DNA from: Oscillospiraceae bacterium
GTDB lineage: Bacteria > Bacillota > Clostridia > Oscillospirales > Oscillospiraceae
Length of the DNA: 64,000 nucleotides
NCBI GenBank assembly: GCA_902783035.1
Contig: CACZPK010000023.1
Span: 1 to 64,000, forward strand
Direction of reading: 5' to 3'
A program made the translations under genes and the position numbers. Numbering within the stretch: position 1 is the stretch's first letter; each line of letters starts with the position of its first letter. Positions 34,843 to 43,591 of this stretch are shown piece by piece. The notes below the pieces were generated by a model. It worked only from the letters and a program-made list of their open reading frames with translations, had not been told where the DNA came from and searched no databases.

Positions 34843-35870
34843 TCAATCTTCCTCGGGTGCGAGTTCGGTGGTCTGCTCCTTCGGTGGCATCAGCTTGGAG
34901 AAGATCAGGAAGAACACAAGTCCCACCACAAGGCCCGGAATGATCTTCTGGCTGAACTTGATGCCGAAGAGCGTACCGTCCGCAGAGATTTTTTCGAGGT
35001 AGATGACCACCACGGAACCGGAAATCACAGACGCGATGGTACCGGCGAGGGAACCACCCTTCCAATAGTGGCCCAGCACATAGGGGAAGAAGGTACCCGC
35101 CGCGTGCAGCGTGAAGGCAAAGGTGAGGATGGCGATGAGGCTTGCGGGGTTGAACAGCGCAGCCGCCATAGCGATCAGGCTCACGATCACCATGGTGATC
35201 TGCGTGACACGCATGACTTCCTTGCTCTCCGCGTTCGGCTTGAGGACCGCACGATAGATGTCGTTGGCAAAGATCGAGCCGGTGCCGAGCAAGTCGGAGT
35301 CAGAGGACGACATCGTGGCGGAAATAATGCCGGCGAACAGCAAGCCGCAGATGATTGCGGGCATGGTGCGCACCGCAAGCACGGGCAGCGCATAGCGCGC
35401 GCCGACGGAAGCGAACTCATCGGCGCTGAACACGCCCATGTTGATCAGCGCGAGCGTGATGATGCCGAGAATGGCCGGCACGAACGCGTAGATGAAGTTG
35501 ATGATCGCCGTCAGGACGCCTGCGCTCTTGCCGTAGCGGCGGCGGAAATACTCAGGCACGGTCTTGACGGAGGTTGCGCGGAATTTGGGTGCAAGGAACG
35601 TCAGGATCACAAATGCAAGGCACATGGTGATGATGTACCACGCAGCAGAAATACCGTGATTCTGCATGCCCTGCTGCACCACACCCAGAGAACTGCCGCC
35701 GCCGATCTCAGTTGCGGCAAGGGTACCCGCCATAAGGAAAGGCCCCAGCCGGCGGCCCGCCAGCATGAAGTCCGTGTTGCTTGTGATCTTCTTGGAGGAA
35801 TACCAACCAATCCACAGCATGAACAGCAGGTATGCGACCACGACCACGATGATGAATCCGTTTGCCTTAT
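34843..35870 (-). pseudogene. Sodium:solute symporter with a large in-frame deletion and damaged start
   Basis: SSS-family transporter remnant, about 340 codons against about 480-500 in intact relatives. The N-terminal helices (AYLLFMLWIGWYSSKKI, NTDFMLAGRRLGPF, ATEIGGGSSLGV) and the C-terminal half (FAGIISATMSSSDSDLLGTGS) are highly conserved. After PEYFRRRYGKSAGVLTAII the sequence jumps straight to NFIYAFVPAILGI, losing roughly 140-150 residues and several membrane segments. There is no ATG in frame. GGAAGGGAG is followed by AATCAT-AAGGCAAACGG, which becomes a good start (ATGAAGGCA) if one G is restored at 35869-35868. A GTG at 35847 might still initiate. Transport is very unlikely. Confidence 0.8.
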
Positions 35871-35924
35871 GATTCTCCCTTCCTGCGTTTCAAATGTTCT
35901 GTCGCGTTTGCGCCAGACGGTATA

Positions 35925-35953
35925 AACATAGCACAAATAATTTGCATGGTCAA
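35925..35953 (-). promoter_or_regulatory. Promoter of the symporter-peptidase operon
   Basis: On the minus strand TTGACC (35953-35948), 17-base spacer ending TGC, TATGTT (35930-35925). The promoter looks intact although the first gene is damaged, so the downstream peptidases may still be transcribed. Confidence 0.6.
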
Positions 35954-35995
35954 TATATGAAAAATTAAACGATAATCATGTTTTTGCCTGCAAAA

Positions 35996-36029
35996 AAGGA
36001 CGGTGCAGCCGTTTGGCTGCGCCGTCCTT
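35996..36029 (-). terminator. Terminator of the ileS-queT-holB-ricT-HAD gene cluster
   Basis: A 15-bp stem AAGGACGGTGCAGCC / GGCTGCGCCGTCCTT with one wobble pair, GTTT loop, followed on the minus strand by TTTTTGC. Confidence 0.85.
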
Positions 36030-36093
36030 GCGAGAATTCTGCATATGCCGTTTTCGGACGCTGTTTGCAGAGCAGCTCCGAAAATCTTTTTCA

Positions 36094-36942
36094 TCAGTAC
36101 AGCTTGTCCAGTTCCTCGATCACATCCGCGATCGCACCGTCGGCACAGTGGGAAACAAGGCGCGCACCGGGCAGCGCCCGAACCTCGTCGATGGCGTTGG
36201 CGGGGACAAAGCGGATAGCGGAAAGCTCGATCATGGATATATCGTTGTTGTGATCGCCGAGGCAGTAGATATCCTGCCGCGCCACGCCCAGCATCTGTGC
36301 AAGGCGCAGGAGCATGCCGCCTTTGGTTGCGCCTTTTGCCGTCAGCTCCAGGAGATTGTCGCCCGAAAAGATCAGCTCATACTCCTTGCTCCAGCTCTGA
36401 GTGCGAATGAAATCATAGACCTCGTCCAGCGCCGCGCGCTCGTCCTCAAACAGCAGCTTCACCAGCGGAAGGTCAACGGCGTCAAAGCTGTCCACCGTCA
36501 CCGTCTTGGCGCGCGTCAGATGCTCGTGGTTCTCGATAAAGCGGTTCGGGTGCATGGCGTGGATACGGCGGTCGGCGTGGTAAATCTCAAAGGGCAGCGC
36601 AGGAAACCGTTCCAGCAGCGCCGCAACGTGCATACGCACGGATTCGCTCAAAAACGCGGTATAGACGTATTGCTCGGTGCGAAAATCATACAGTCCCGCC
36701 CCATTGGCAATGATACAAGGCGCAGTGAGCGGCAGATCCGGCGCGTAGCGCGCAAAGGCGGGCAGTGCACGTCCTGTGGAAACCGAGAACAATCCCCCGT
36801 TTCGCGTAAAGTAGTCCAATGCCTCACGGCTGCGCGCGGGCATGGGCGGCACATCCGTCAGCCCGGCCGCAAGCGCTCCCGCGGTATAGACGAGGGTGTT
36901 GTCAAAATCGCTGGCGATCAGAACGCGGTCAAACTTTCCCAT
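36094..36942 (-). CDS. Cof-type HAD superfamily phosphatase
   Basis: A 282-aa cytosolic phosphatase. HAD motif I reads VLIASDFDNTLVY (nucleophile Asp in DFDNT), motif II STGR, and motifs III/IV K near TKGGMLLRL followed by CLGDHNNDISMI. The C2-type cap lies between residues about 90 and 200. Substrates of this family are sugar phosphates or FMN/PLP-type metabolites. It starts five bases after ricT on the same strand, so it is the last gene of the housekeeping cluster. Confidence 0.88.
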   Translation of the reverse strand: MGKFDRVLIASDFDNTLVYTAGALAAGLTDVPPMPARSREALDYFTRNGGLFSVSTGRALPAFARYAPDLPLTAPCIIANGAGLYDFRTEQYVYTAFLSESVRMHVAALLERFPALPFEIYHADRRIHAMHPNRFIENHEHLTRAKTVTVDSFDAVDLPLVKLLFEDERAALDEVYDFIRTQSWSKEYELIFSGDNLLELTAKGATKGGMLLRLAQMLGVARQDIYCLGDHNNDISMIELSAIRFVPANAIDEVRALPGARLVSHCADGAIADVIEELDKLY

Positions 36943-36947
36943 GGCGT

Positions 36948-38219
36948 TCAGCCCTCGGACTTGGGAGTCTCGCCGCTCTTGCGGTGGTTGCGTCCTCCAC
37001 GGTGATGATTGCGGCGGCGTGAAACGGTCTTTTCGGTGTCACCCGGCGTCTCACCCGGCGCACCGCCCTGTGCGGCGCCCCGTTCGCCCTTGGGACGTTC
37101 CGTTCTGGGCGGGCGCTCACCTTTCATTTTCTCCGCGCGGGGCTTTGCCGGACGCTCGGACTTGGGCATAACGGCAACCTCGCCCGTCGGCTTCTCCTCG
37201 CTTTTGCGGCGGCCGCGGCCACCACGGCGGGAACGGCGCTTTTCGCCCGACTCCTCAGCGGCAGACGCCGCGTTCTCGCTCGTCAGGTCAGGCAGTGTCA
37301 GCATACGGCGCGGCGCGGCCTCGAAGGGGAACTCGCCGCCCTCTTCGTCCGGTGTGCGGTAGCGCATGGGGCGTTCGCGCGGAATCTCGATTCCCTCGCG
37401 GGAGCCCTTGCCGTTGCGCAGCACGTTCAGCTCACAGTTGTGGTAACGCTTCGGGCTCTCGGGCTGATCGTCCAGACGCACGACCGACTGCTCGCGCAGA
37501 ATGTCGACGTTTGTGATGTTGCCGGGGCCATCCGGCGTCAACACAAAGGAGTCCTGTTTCGGGCAGCGGCGCACCGCGTCTTCATAGGCGTCCTGCTCGT
37601 ATTTGAGGCAGCACATCAGTCGTCCGCAGGTACCGGAGATCTTGGTCGGATTGAGACTGAGGTTCTGCGTTTTTGCCATTTTGATCGAAACGGGGATAAA
37701 ATCGTCGAGGAATTCCGCACAGCAGAACGGACGGCCGCAGATACCGATGCCGCCGAGCATCTTCGCCTCGTCGCGCACGCCGATCTGGCGCAACTCGATA
37801 CGGGCACGGAACTCAGAGGCAAGATCGCGCACGAGCGCGCGGAAATCAACACGTCCCTCACTGGTGAAGTAGAACACGATCTTGCTGCCCTCGAAGTTGC
37901 TCTCCACCTTTACAAGCTTCATGTCGAGGCCATGGTTGGCAATCTTCTTCTGGCAGATGCCGAATGCGTTTTTCTCACGCTGGCGGTTGAGCTCCCATGT
38001 GCGACGGTCGTTCTCGGTGGCAACGCGCACAAGCGCACGCAGCGGCTGAACCACCGCGCTGTCCTCCACGGAACGGTTGCCGGTGACGCAGCGGGCGTAT
38101 TCCTGTCCCTGTGCGGTCTCCACGATAACGAACTGCCCCGGCTCGACCGTCAGGCCGCGGGGATCAAAATAATATTCCTTTGGGCCGCCGCGAAAGCGGA
38201 CGCCGATCACTTCTGTCAT
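36948..38219 (-). CDS. ricT: PSP1-domain regulator RicT (YaaT) with a long basic C-terminal tail
   Basis: A 423-aa protein. Residues 1-270 match RicT/YaaT, an iron-sulfur-containing partner of RicA/RicF that in Bacillus stimulates RNase Y maturation of mRNAs. The conserved Cys are visible in GGIGICGRPFCCAEF and SGTCGRLMCCLKYEQ. The last 110 residues are an Arg/Lys/Gly/Pro-rich tail (RRSRRGGRGRRK and similar blocks) that may bind RNA or DNA (inference); such tails are longer than in Bacillus. It follows holB by ten bases, the usual gene order holB-ricT. Confidence 0.92.
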   Translation of the reverse strand: MTEVIGVRFRGGPKEYYFDPRGLTVEPGQFVIVETAQGQEYARCVTGNRSVEDSAVVQPLRALVRVATENDRRTWELNRQREKNAFGICQKKIANHGLDMKLVKVESNFEGSKIVFYFTSEGRVDFRALVRDLASEFRARIELRQIGVRDEAKMLGGIGICGRPFCCAEFLDDFIPVSIKMAKTQNLSLNPTKISGTCGRLMCCLKYEQDAYEDAVRRCPKQDSFVLTPDGPGNITNVDILREQSVVRLDDQPESPKRYHNCELNVLRNGKGSREGIEIPRERPMRYRTPDEEGGEFPFEAAPRRMLTLPDLTSENAASAAEESGEKRRSRRGGRGRRKSEEKPTGEVAVMPKSERPAKPRAEKMKGERPPRTERPKGERGAAQGGAPGETPGDTEKTVSRRRNHHRGGRNHRKSGETPKSEG

Positions 38220-38229
38220 AACATGCCTC

Positions 38230-39096
38230 TTATTTCAGAACTTCTTCCCATTCTGCCGCAAAACCGCCGAGCGTAACACCCACGCCGACATTGTAATCAC
38301 AGTGCCGCCGATAGGTGCCCAGCAGGTCGATGACGCGCATGAGCCGCTCGCCGGACAGGCGCTGTCCCAACGCCGCGGCAATCTCCGCATTCTCCGGCGC
38401 GACTTCCGCACCGTACCGCGTGAGCAGCGCATCCGCGCATATGAGACGCGCGCTCTCAAAAAGCGCGCCCAACTCCTCGCGCTTGCACCGGCTGTTTTCC
38501 AGTCCCACCAAAAACGAAGCGCGCGATGCGGCGTTTCCCTTTGCCGTGAGGCGGCAGAGCGTCAGCGCGTCGTCGCGCCGGTCGTCCTGGCCGGAGGTAC
38601 CGTCGCTGCCGAGTTTGATCTCAACGCAGCGGGAACGGATGGTCTGCAGCAGCGCAGCACTGTTCTCCGCGCAAAAGAGAAAGGCGCAGTAAGGCGGCCC
38701 TTCCTCCACGGTTTTGAGCAAAATGTTCTGGTCACGCTCATTGAGCGCGGCACAGTCTTCGAAGATATAAACCTTACGTTCGCCCTCGTTGGGGCGGATA
38801 AACGCATCGCGCCGCATGGCGCGCACGACATCGGCGGACAGCTCCTTGTGCTCGGGATCACGCACAAAGATCACATCGGGGTGGATGCCCGCCATGATCT
38901 TACGGCAATGCGTGCATTGCAGGCACGGGCGGTCACCCTCCGCAACGCACTCAAACCCCGCGGCGGCATAAAGCGCCGCATCCGCGCGCGCAGCGTCGCC
39001 GGAAAAGATGAGCGCGTGAGACAAAGCTCCGCGACTGGCGGCGGCGCGCAGGCGCGCAGCGATATGCGATTGTGCGAATGCCGTCAGATCGGGCAT
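38230..39096 (-). CDS. holB: DNA polymerase III delta-prime subunit
   Basis: A 288-aa clamp-loader subunit. It keeps the AAA+ small zinc module (CLQCTHCRKI with the preceding Cys) and the sensor region (VYIFEDCAALNERDQNILLKTVEEGP), but the Walker A motif is replaced by LIFSGDAARADA, so it should not bind ATP, as expected for delta-prime. The SRC motif of sensor arginine is seen in IRSRC. It is clustered with ricT and queT with 10-base gaps. Confidence 0.9.
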   Translation of the reverse strand: MPDLTAFAQSHIAARLRAAASRGALSHALIFSGDAARADAALYAAAGFECVAEGDRPCLQCTHCRKIMAGIHPDVIFVRDPEHKELSADVVRAMRRDAFIRPNEGERKVYIFEDCAALNERDQNILLKTVEEGPPYCAFLFCAENSAALLQTIRSRCVEIKLGSDGTSGQDDRRDDALTLCRLTAKGNAASRASFLVGLENSRCKREELGALFESARLICADALLTRYGAEVAPENAEIAAALGQRLSGERLMRVIDLLGTYRRHCDYNVGVGVTLGGFAAEWEEVLK

Positions 39097-39106
39097 TTTT
39101 GCCTCC

Positions 39107-39619
39107 TTATCGGGCAGTGCCCGTCACGCCGCGATTTTCCAGAACCTTCAGCAGCGGCAGGCCCAGCGCGTAGCAAACGACCAGCTCACCAGCACCGACG
39201 GTCAGCGCGTTATAGGCAAACGCGGGAAGGAAACCCGCACCGAAACCGGTCTCGCACCAGGCGATCATTCCGCCGACAAGCACCATATTGCTGATGACGG
39301 GCGGCATGGGTGCAAAAGCACGCTTGCCGCATTTGGCTGTCCAGATGGCGGCGAGCAGCGTCGCGATCGAACCGACAACGAGGTCGAGCGTCCCGTAGGG
39401 GCTCAGGATGTTGGAGATGATGCAGCCGATAAACAGGCCGGGCACCGCCTCGGGGAACAGGAACGGCAACACGGTCAGCGCCTCGGAAAAGCGGAACTGG
39501 ACCGGGCCGTAAGCGAGGTTCAATATCCCTGCAAGATACGTGAGCACAACGTAGATCGCCGCGATAACGGCAGAACGGGTCAGATAACGGCTGGAGAACT
39601 TTGCAGTAGTGGTTTCCAT
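39107..39619 (-). CDS. queT: QueT family queuosine-precursor transporter
   Basis: A 170-aa integral membrane substrate-binding (S) component of an ECF-type transporter, with about five helices. The family segment LNLAYGPVQFRFSEALTVLPF and the following PEAVPGLFIGCIISN are visible. It imports preQ1/queuine-type precursors with a shared ECF module encoded elsewhere. ATG 39617-39619 has AAAGGA 11 bases upstream. It lies between ileS and holB on the same strand, with a 150-base structured spacer upstream. Confidence 0.88.
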   Translation of the reverse strand: METTTAKFSSRYLTRSAVIAAIYVVLTYLAGILNLAYGPVQFRFSEALTVLPFLFPEAVPGLFIGCIISNILSPYGTLDLVVGSIATLLAAIWTAKCGKRAFAPMPPVISNMVLVGGMIAWCETGFGAGFLPAFAYNALTVGAGELVVCYALGLPLLKVLENRGVTGTAR

Positions 39620-39771
39620 GATAATTGTATGTCCTTTCTGTTTTGATAACGGGGGTTGCCAGACACCCCGAGCCTTGCCGGCCGGGCAAACCTGAGACAG
39701 ATGCCGTGTGCTTGTCTCAGGTCTCCGACCCGGTCCGGAAGGTTTTATCAATTTTTGATGACTTTTTTGGG
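39620..39771 (-). promoter_or_regulatory. Structured leader of queT
   Basis: The spacer between ileS and queT can form several hairpins on the minus strand: CCTGAGACA / TGTCTCAGG (39721-39691), TTGCC / GGCAA (about 39688-39674) and CGGGG / CCCCCG (about 39670-39651). QueT genes are often under preQ1 riboswitches, but I could not match the preQ1-I, II or III consensus by eye. It may simply contain an RNA processing or termination site after ileS. Confidence 0.35.
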
Positions 39772-42525
39772 TTATGCCAGATCAGGCAAATTTCTGACGA
39801 CCTCAGCGCAGCGCGGGCACAGGCCGTTCGCATCCGGCGTCGTGGTGTGCTTCCAGCAGCGCGGGCACTTTTCGCCGGGCGCGGGCTTAACGGAGACGGA
39901 CAGTTCACCCACCACCGGCTCAACCTTGAGCTGGGAGACAATGAACAGATCTTTCAGATCCGTGGCGGGCAGATCGTCGGGATGGTCGAAGTACAGTGTG
40001 ACGGCGGCCTCCAGGCTCTTGCCGATCTTCTTCTCGGCACGGGCGAGTTCCAGCTCACCGTTAACGCGGTCGCGCAGCTCGCCCACGAGGTCGTAGCGCG
40101 CCATGGTATCGGCGTCGAGCGCATAGTCGGCAAAGGGCTTGTTCATGGTGTTGAACAGCACGTTGCGCTTGTCGTCTCCACTGCGGTGCGGCATCGCAAG
40201 CCACACCTCGTCGCAGGTGAAGGCGAGAATCGGCGCAAAGAGCTTTGCCAGCGTGTCCAGCGTCAGGTACAGCGCCGTCTGCGCGCTGCGGCGGGAAACG
40301 CTGTCCGCACCGTCGCAGTACAGGCGATCCTTGACAATATCGAGGTAGAACGTGGACAACACGCCCACGCAGAAGTCGTTGACCGCATGGGTAATGATGT
40401 GGAACTCATAGTCGTTGTAGGACTGCTCCACCTTTTCCATCAGCGTTCCGAGTTTTGTGAGCAGCCAGCGGTCGAGCGTGAGCATATCCGCAGGCTTGAC
40501 CAGCTGGGTCTCGGGATCAAAGTCGACCAGGTTGTCCAGCATGAACTTGCAGGTGTTGCGGAACTTCAGATAGTTCTGCGAAAGCTGCTTGAAGATGTTC
40601 TCGCCGCAGCGGACGTCGGCGTGATAGTCGGCGGACGCCGCCAACAGACGCAGCATATCCGCGCCGTAGCGGTTGAACACATCATGCGGATCGACGCCGT
40701 TGCCCAGCGACTTGTGCATCGCCTTGCCCTGCTCGTCCACCGTCCAGCCGTGGGTAACGCACTGTTTGAACGGCGCGCCCTTGCCCAGCGCGCCCACGGC
40801 GGTGAGCAGCGAGGACTGGAACCAGCCGCGATACTGGTCGAGACCTTCGAGGTACATGTCCGCCGGCCAGAAGCCCTGATCCTTCTGCATGGAGGCAAAA
40901 TGCGTGGAGCCGGAGTCAAACCAGCCGTCCAGCGTGTCGCCTTCTTTTTCGAACGGTCCCTTGCTCCCGCACTCGGGGCAGGTAAAGCCGGCGGGCAGGA
41001 AGTCGGCGGCATCCTTTTCGAACCACGCGTTCGAACCTTCCTTCGCAAACAGCGCGGAGATCGCCTTGATGCTCTCTTCCGTGCAGATGGGCTTGCCGCA
41101 GTCGGGGCAGTACACGACCGGGATCGGCAGGCCCCACTTGCGCTGGCGGGAGATGCACCAGTCGTTGCGCTCGCGCACCATGGACTTCATGCGGTCAATG
41201 CCCCAATCGGGCACCCAGCGCACATCGTCCGCCGCGGCGCAGGCATCGTCCTTGAACGCCTCGACCGAGCAGAACCACTGCGGCGTCGCGCGGAAGATGA
41301 TGGGGCCTTTGCAGCGCCAGCAGTGCGGATAGGAGTGGGTGATATCCTCGGACGCAAACAGGGAACCGTTCGCTTTCATGTCCGCAAGGATAACCGGATT
41401 GGACTCGTCGGTGGTCATGCCGGCATACTTGCCGGCATAGTCGGTGTGGCGGCCGCGATCGTCCACGGGCACGACCATCTCCATGCCGTAACGCTTGCAG
41501 GTCTCATAGTCGTCCGCGCCGAAGCCGGGAGCGGTGTGGACGCAGCCCGTGCCGCTGTCCATCGTGACGTAATCCGCCGTGACGAGGCGGGAGGTCTTGT
41601 CCAGGAACGGGTGCATGGCAAGCATGTTCTCGTAGAAATTGCCCGGATGGGTCTCCACGATCTCATAATCCGCAACGCCGCCGATCTTCATGACCTTGTT
41701 CACCAGCGCTTCGGCAAGAATATACAGCTCGCCGTTAGCCTGATTGCGCACGACGGCATAGCTCTCATCCGGGTGCATGGCAATGGCAAGGTTGCCGGGC
41801 AGCGTCCAGATGGTCGTCGTCCAGATCACGAAGAAGAGTTTGCTGTGGTCGAGGTGGCCGAGCTTGCCCTGATCGTCATGCATCGGGAACTTGACGTACA
41901 CGGTCGTAACGGGATCGTCCTGATACTCGATCTCCGCCTCGGCCAGCGCCGTTTCGTCCTTCGGGCACCAGTACACGGGTTTGAATCCCTTGTAGATGTA
42001 GCGTTTGCGGAACATTGCGCCGAAAACCTTGACCTCTTCCGCTTCAAAGCCGGGGTCCATGGTCTTATACGGATGCTCCCAATCGCCGACGACGCCCATA
42101 CGCTTGAAGCCCTCGCGCTGCACGTCGATGTAGTGGTCGGCAAACTCATGGCAGGCGGAGCGGAACTCCGGCACGCTCATGGCCTTGCGGTTGAGCTTAT
42201 TCTTCTTGATGATCGCGCTTTCGATGGGCATACCGTGGTTGTCCCAGCCGGGGATATAGGGCGTATAGTAGCCCCGCATGGCATAGGAGCGCACAATGAA
42301 GTCCTTGAGCGCCTTGTTCAGCGCATGGCCCATGTGCAGATCGCCGTTGGAGAACGGCGGGCCGTCGTGGAGGGCAAAACGGGGCTTGCCCTCGTTCTTT
42401 TTGAGCAGCTCGTGATAGAGATCGAGCTCTTCCCACTTCTTGAGCATTTCCGGCTCACGCTGCGGCAAACCTGCGCGCATGGGGAAGCCGGATTTTGGCA
42501 TGTTAAGCGTCTGTTTGTATTCCAT
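39772..42525 (-). CDS. ileS: Isoleucyl-tRNA synthetase
   Basis: A 917-aa class I synthetase that charges tRNA-Ile. The HIGH motif is seen as NGDLHMGHALN. The KMSKS motif is present as a variant, GKAMHKSLGN. The CP1 editing domain lies between (DYVTMDSGTGCVHTAPGFGADD). The C-terminal zinc site reads CPRCWKHTTTP...CPRC. It has its own near-consensus promoter and only a 40-base leader, so the T-box common to clostridial ileS is absent here. It is the first gene of the cluster running to the HAD phosphatase. Confidence 0.96.
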   Translation of the reverse strand: MEYKQTLNMPKSGFPMRAGLPQREPEMLKKWEELDLYHELLKKNEGKPRFALHDGPPFSNGDLHMGHALNKALKDFIVRSYAMRGYYTPYIPGWDNHGMPIESAIIKKNKLNRKAMSVPEFRSACHEFADHYIDVQREGFKRMGVVGDWEHPYKTMDPGFEAEEVKVFGAMFRKRYIYKGFKPVYWCPKDETALAEAEIEYQDDPVTTVYVKFPMHDDQGKLGHLDHSKLFFVIWTTTIWTLPGNLAIAMHPDESYAVVRNQANGELYILAEALVNKVMKIGGVADYEIVETHPGNFYENMLAMHPFLDKTSRLVTADYVTMDSGTGCVHTAPGFGADDYETCKRYGMEMVVPVDDRGRHTDYAGKYAGMTTDESNPVILADMKANGSLFASEDITHSYPHCWRCKGPIIFRATPQWFCSVEAFKDDACAAADDVRWVPDWGIDRMKSMVRERNDWCISRQRKWGLPIPVVYCPDCGKPICTEESIKAISALFAKEGSNAWFEKDAADFLPAGFTCPECGSKGPFEKEGDTLDGWFDSGSTHFASMQKDQGFWPADMYLEGLDQYRGWFQSSLLTAVGALGKGAPFKQCVTHGWTVDEQGKAMHKSLGNGVDPHDVFNRYGADMLRLLAASADYHADVRCGENIFKQLSQNYLKFRNTCKFMLDNLVDFDPETQLVKPADMLTLDRWLLTKLGTLMEKVEQSYNDYEFHIITHAVNDFCVGVLSTFYLDIVKDRLYCDGADSVSRRSAQTALYLTLDTLAKLFAPILAFTCDEVWLAMPHRSGDDKRNVLFNTMNKPFADYALDADTMARYDLVGELRDRVNGELELARAEKKIGKSLEAAVTLYFDHPDDLPATDLKDLFIVSQLKVEPVVGELSVSVKPAPGEKCPRCWKHTTTPDANGLCPRCAEVVRNLPDLA

Positions 42526-42563
42526 GATGTTGTCTCCTCAAAAAATTTGCATAACAACCACAT

Positions 42564-42592
42564 ATAATATGGGATAATCCCCCGTTTGTCAA
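42564..42592 (-). promoter_or_regulatory. Consensus promoter of ileS with a palindrome in the spacer
   Basis: TTGACA (42592-42587), 17-base spacer, TATTAT (42569-42564) on the minus strand. The spacer contains the perfect inverted repeat GGGATAATCCC (42571-42581). Confidence 0.7.
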
Positions 42593-42594
42593 GG

Positions 42595-42623
42595 TTGTAA
42601 AGCAGCCTTTTCCCTGATAAAAT
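42595..42623 (+). promoter_or_regulatory. Promoter of nudC
   Basis: TTGTAA at 42595-42600, 17-base spacer, TAAAAT at 42618-42623; divergent from, and directly adjacent to, the ileS promoter. The ATG is 29 bases downstream. Confidence 0.6.
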
Positions 42624-42651
42624 AAGGGAAATCGAAAAGGAGAGCTTTCCC

Positions 42652-43500
42652 ATGATGATACAGGACATCGCACCCAAGCATCTGGACAACCACTACGATC
42701 CCGCCGCGCGTCCCGCGTCGGGGGACGCCGCGCTCCATTTTCTCGGAAAACAGCTGCTTTGCCGCACGGAAAACGGCGTTCTGCGGTTTCCCACCGTCGC
42801 GGAGCTGGGCGAGGGAGACTATACCTACCTGTTCCGCATCGACGGCACGGCGTTCTTTCTCCGCCGGGATGCGTCGGAACTGACCGCGCCGGGTTACGCC
42901 TATCAGAGCATCATGCTGTTCCGCACGGCACGCCCGCAGGAAAACGCCTTCGCAGCCGTGACGGCGTTCCATCTCGCAAGCTGGTACGCCGAGGCGCGGT
43001 TCTGCGGCAAATGCGGTGCAGAAACGGTACATGACACCGCCGAGCGCATGATGAAATGCCCCAAGTGCGGGCATATGATCTTCCCGAAGATCATGCCGTC
43101 GGTCATCGTGGCGGTGACAGAGGGAGACAAGCTGCTGCTCACCAAATATGCCAATCGTCCGGATACGAACCGCTTCGCGCTGGTGGCCGGCTTCACCGAG
43201 ATCGGCGAAACGGCGGAGGAAACCGTTGCGCGTGAGGTCATGGAGGAAGTCGGCCTGCGCGTGAAGAACATCCGCTACTATAAGTCCCAGCCCTGGGGCA
43301 TCAGCGCGGGCGGTCTGCTGCTGGGCTACTGGTGCGAGGTGGACGGCACGGATGAGATCCATCTCGACCGCATGGAGCTTGCGGAAGGCGCGTGGGTGTC
43401 GCGCGACGAGCTGCGGCGCGTGTATGAAGACCGCGGTGTAAGCCTGACAAACGAAATGGTCATGGAATTCATTCGGGGGAACAACGAGGCAGACTGCTGA
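42652..43500 (+). CDS. nudC: NAD(+) diphosphatase (Nudix, NudC type)
   Basis: A 282-aa hydrolase that cleaves NADH/NAD to NMN(H) and AMP and can remove NAD caps from RNA. It has an N-terminal NUDIX-like domain, a four-Cys zinc ribbon (CGKCGAETVHD...KCPKCGH), then the Nudix box GFTEIGETAEETVAREVMEEVG, followed by SQPWGI, a close version of the NudC-specific SQPWPF motif. Start ATG after AAGGAGAG. Complete length for the family. Confidence 0.92.
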   Translation: MMIQDIAPKHLDNHYDPAARPASGDAALHFLGKQLLCRTENGVLRFPTVAELGEGDYTYLFRIDGTAFFLRRDASELTAPGYAYQSIMLFRTARPQENAFAAVTAFHLASWYAEARFCGKCGAETVHDTAERMMKCPKCGHMIFPKIMPSVIVAVTEGDKLLLTKYANRPDTNRFALVAGFTEIGETAEETVAREVMEEVGLRVKNIRYYKSQPWGISAGGLLLGYWCEVDGTDEIHLDRMELAEGAWVSRDELRRVYEDRGVSLTNEMVMEFIRGNNEADC

Positions 43501-43532
43501 ACGGCAGTGTAAATTTCATCCCCCCAGGGGGC

Positions 43533-43561
43533 TTGTGCCCCGTCCGCGCCCACCTTATCAT
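43533..43561 (+). promoter_or_regulatory. Possible promoter of the cbiMQO operon
   Basis: TTGTGC at 43533-43538, 17-base spacer, TATCAT at 43556-43561. The leader is only about 30 bases, too short for a cobalamin or NiCo riboswitch. Confidence 0.45.
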
Positions 43562-43591
43562 TGTACTGAGATTAAATGTGAGGTGGATTTT

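Noticed and set aside
39625..42567. Very long open frame (980 codons) on the plus strand opposite ileS
   Set aside because: It is an antisense shadow of a GC-rich gene; composition follows the ileS codons and no ribosome-binding site or domain is visible.
42526..42651. T-box leader of ileS
   Set aside because: Only about 40 transcribed bases lie between the consensus promoter and the start codon, and no specifier or antiterminator sequence is present.
43501..43591. Cobalamin or NiCo riboswitch before cbiM
   Set aside because: The gap is 91 bases, with a promoter inside, which leaves too little RNA; no consensus elements are visible.
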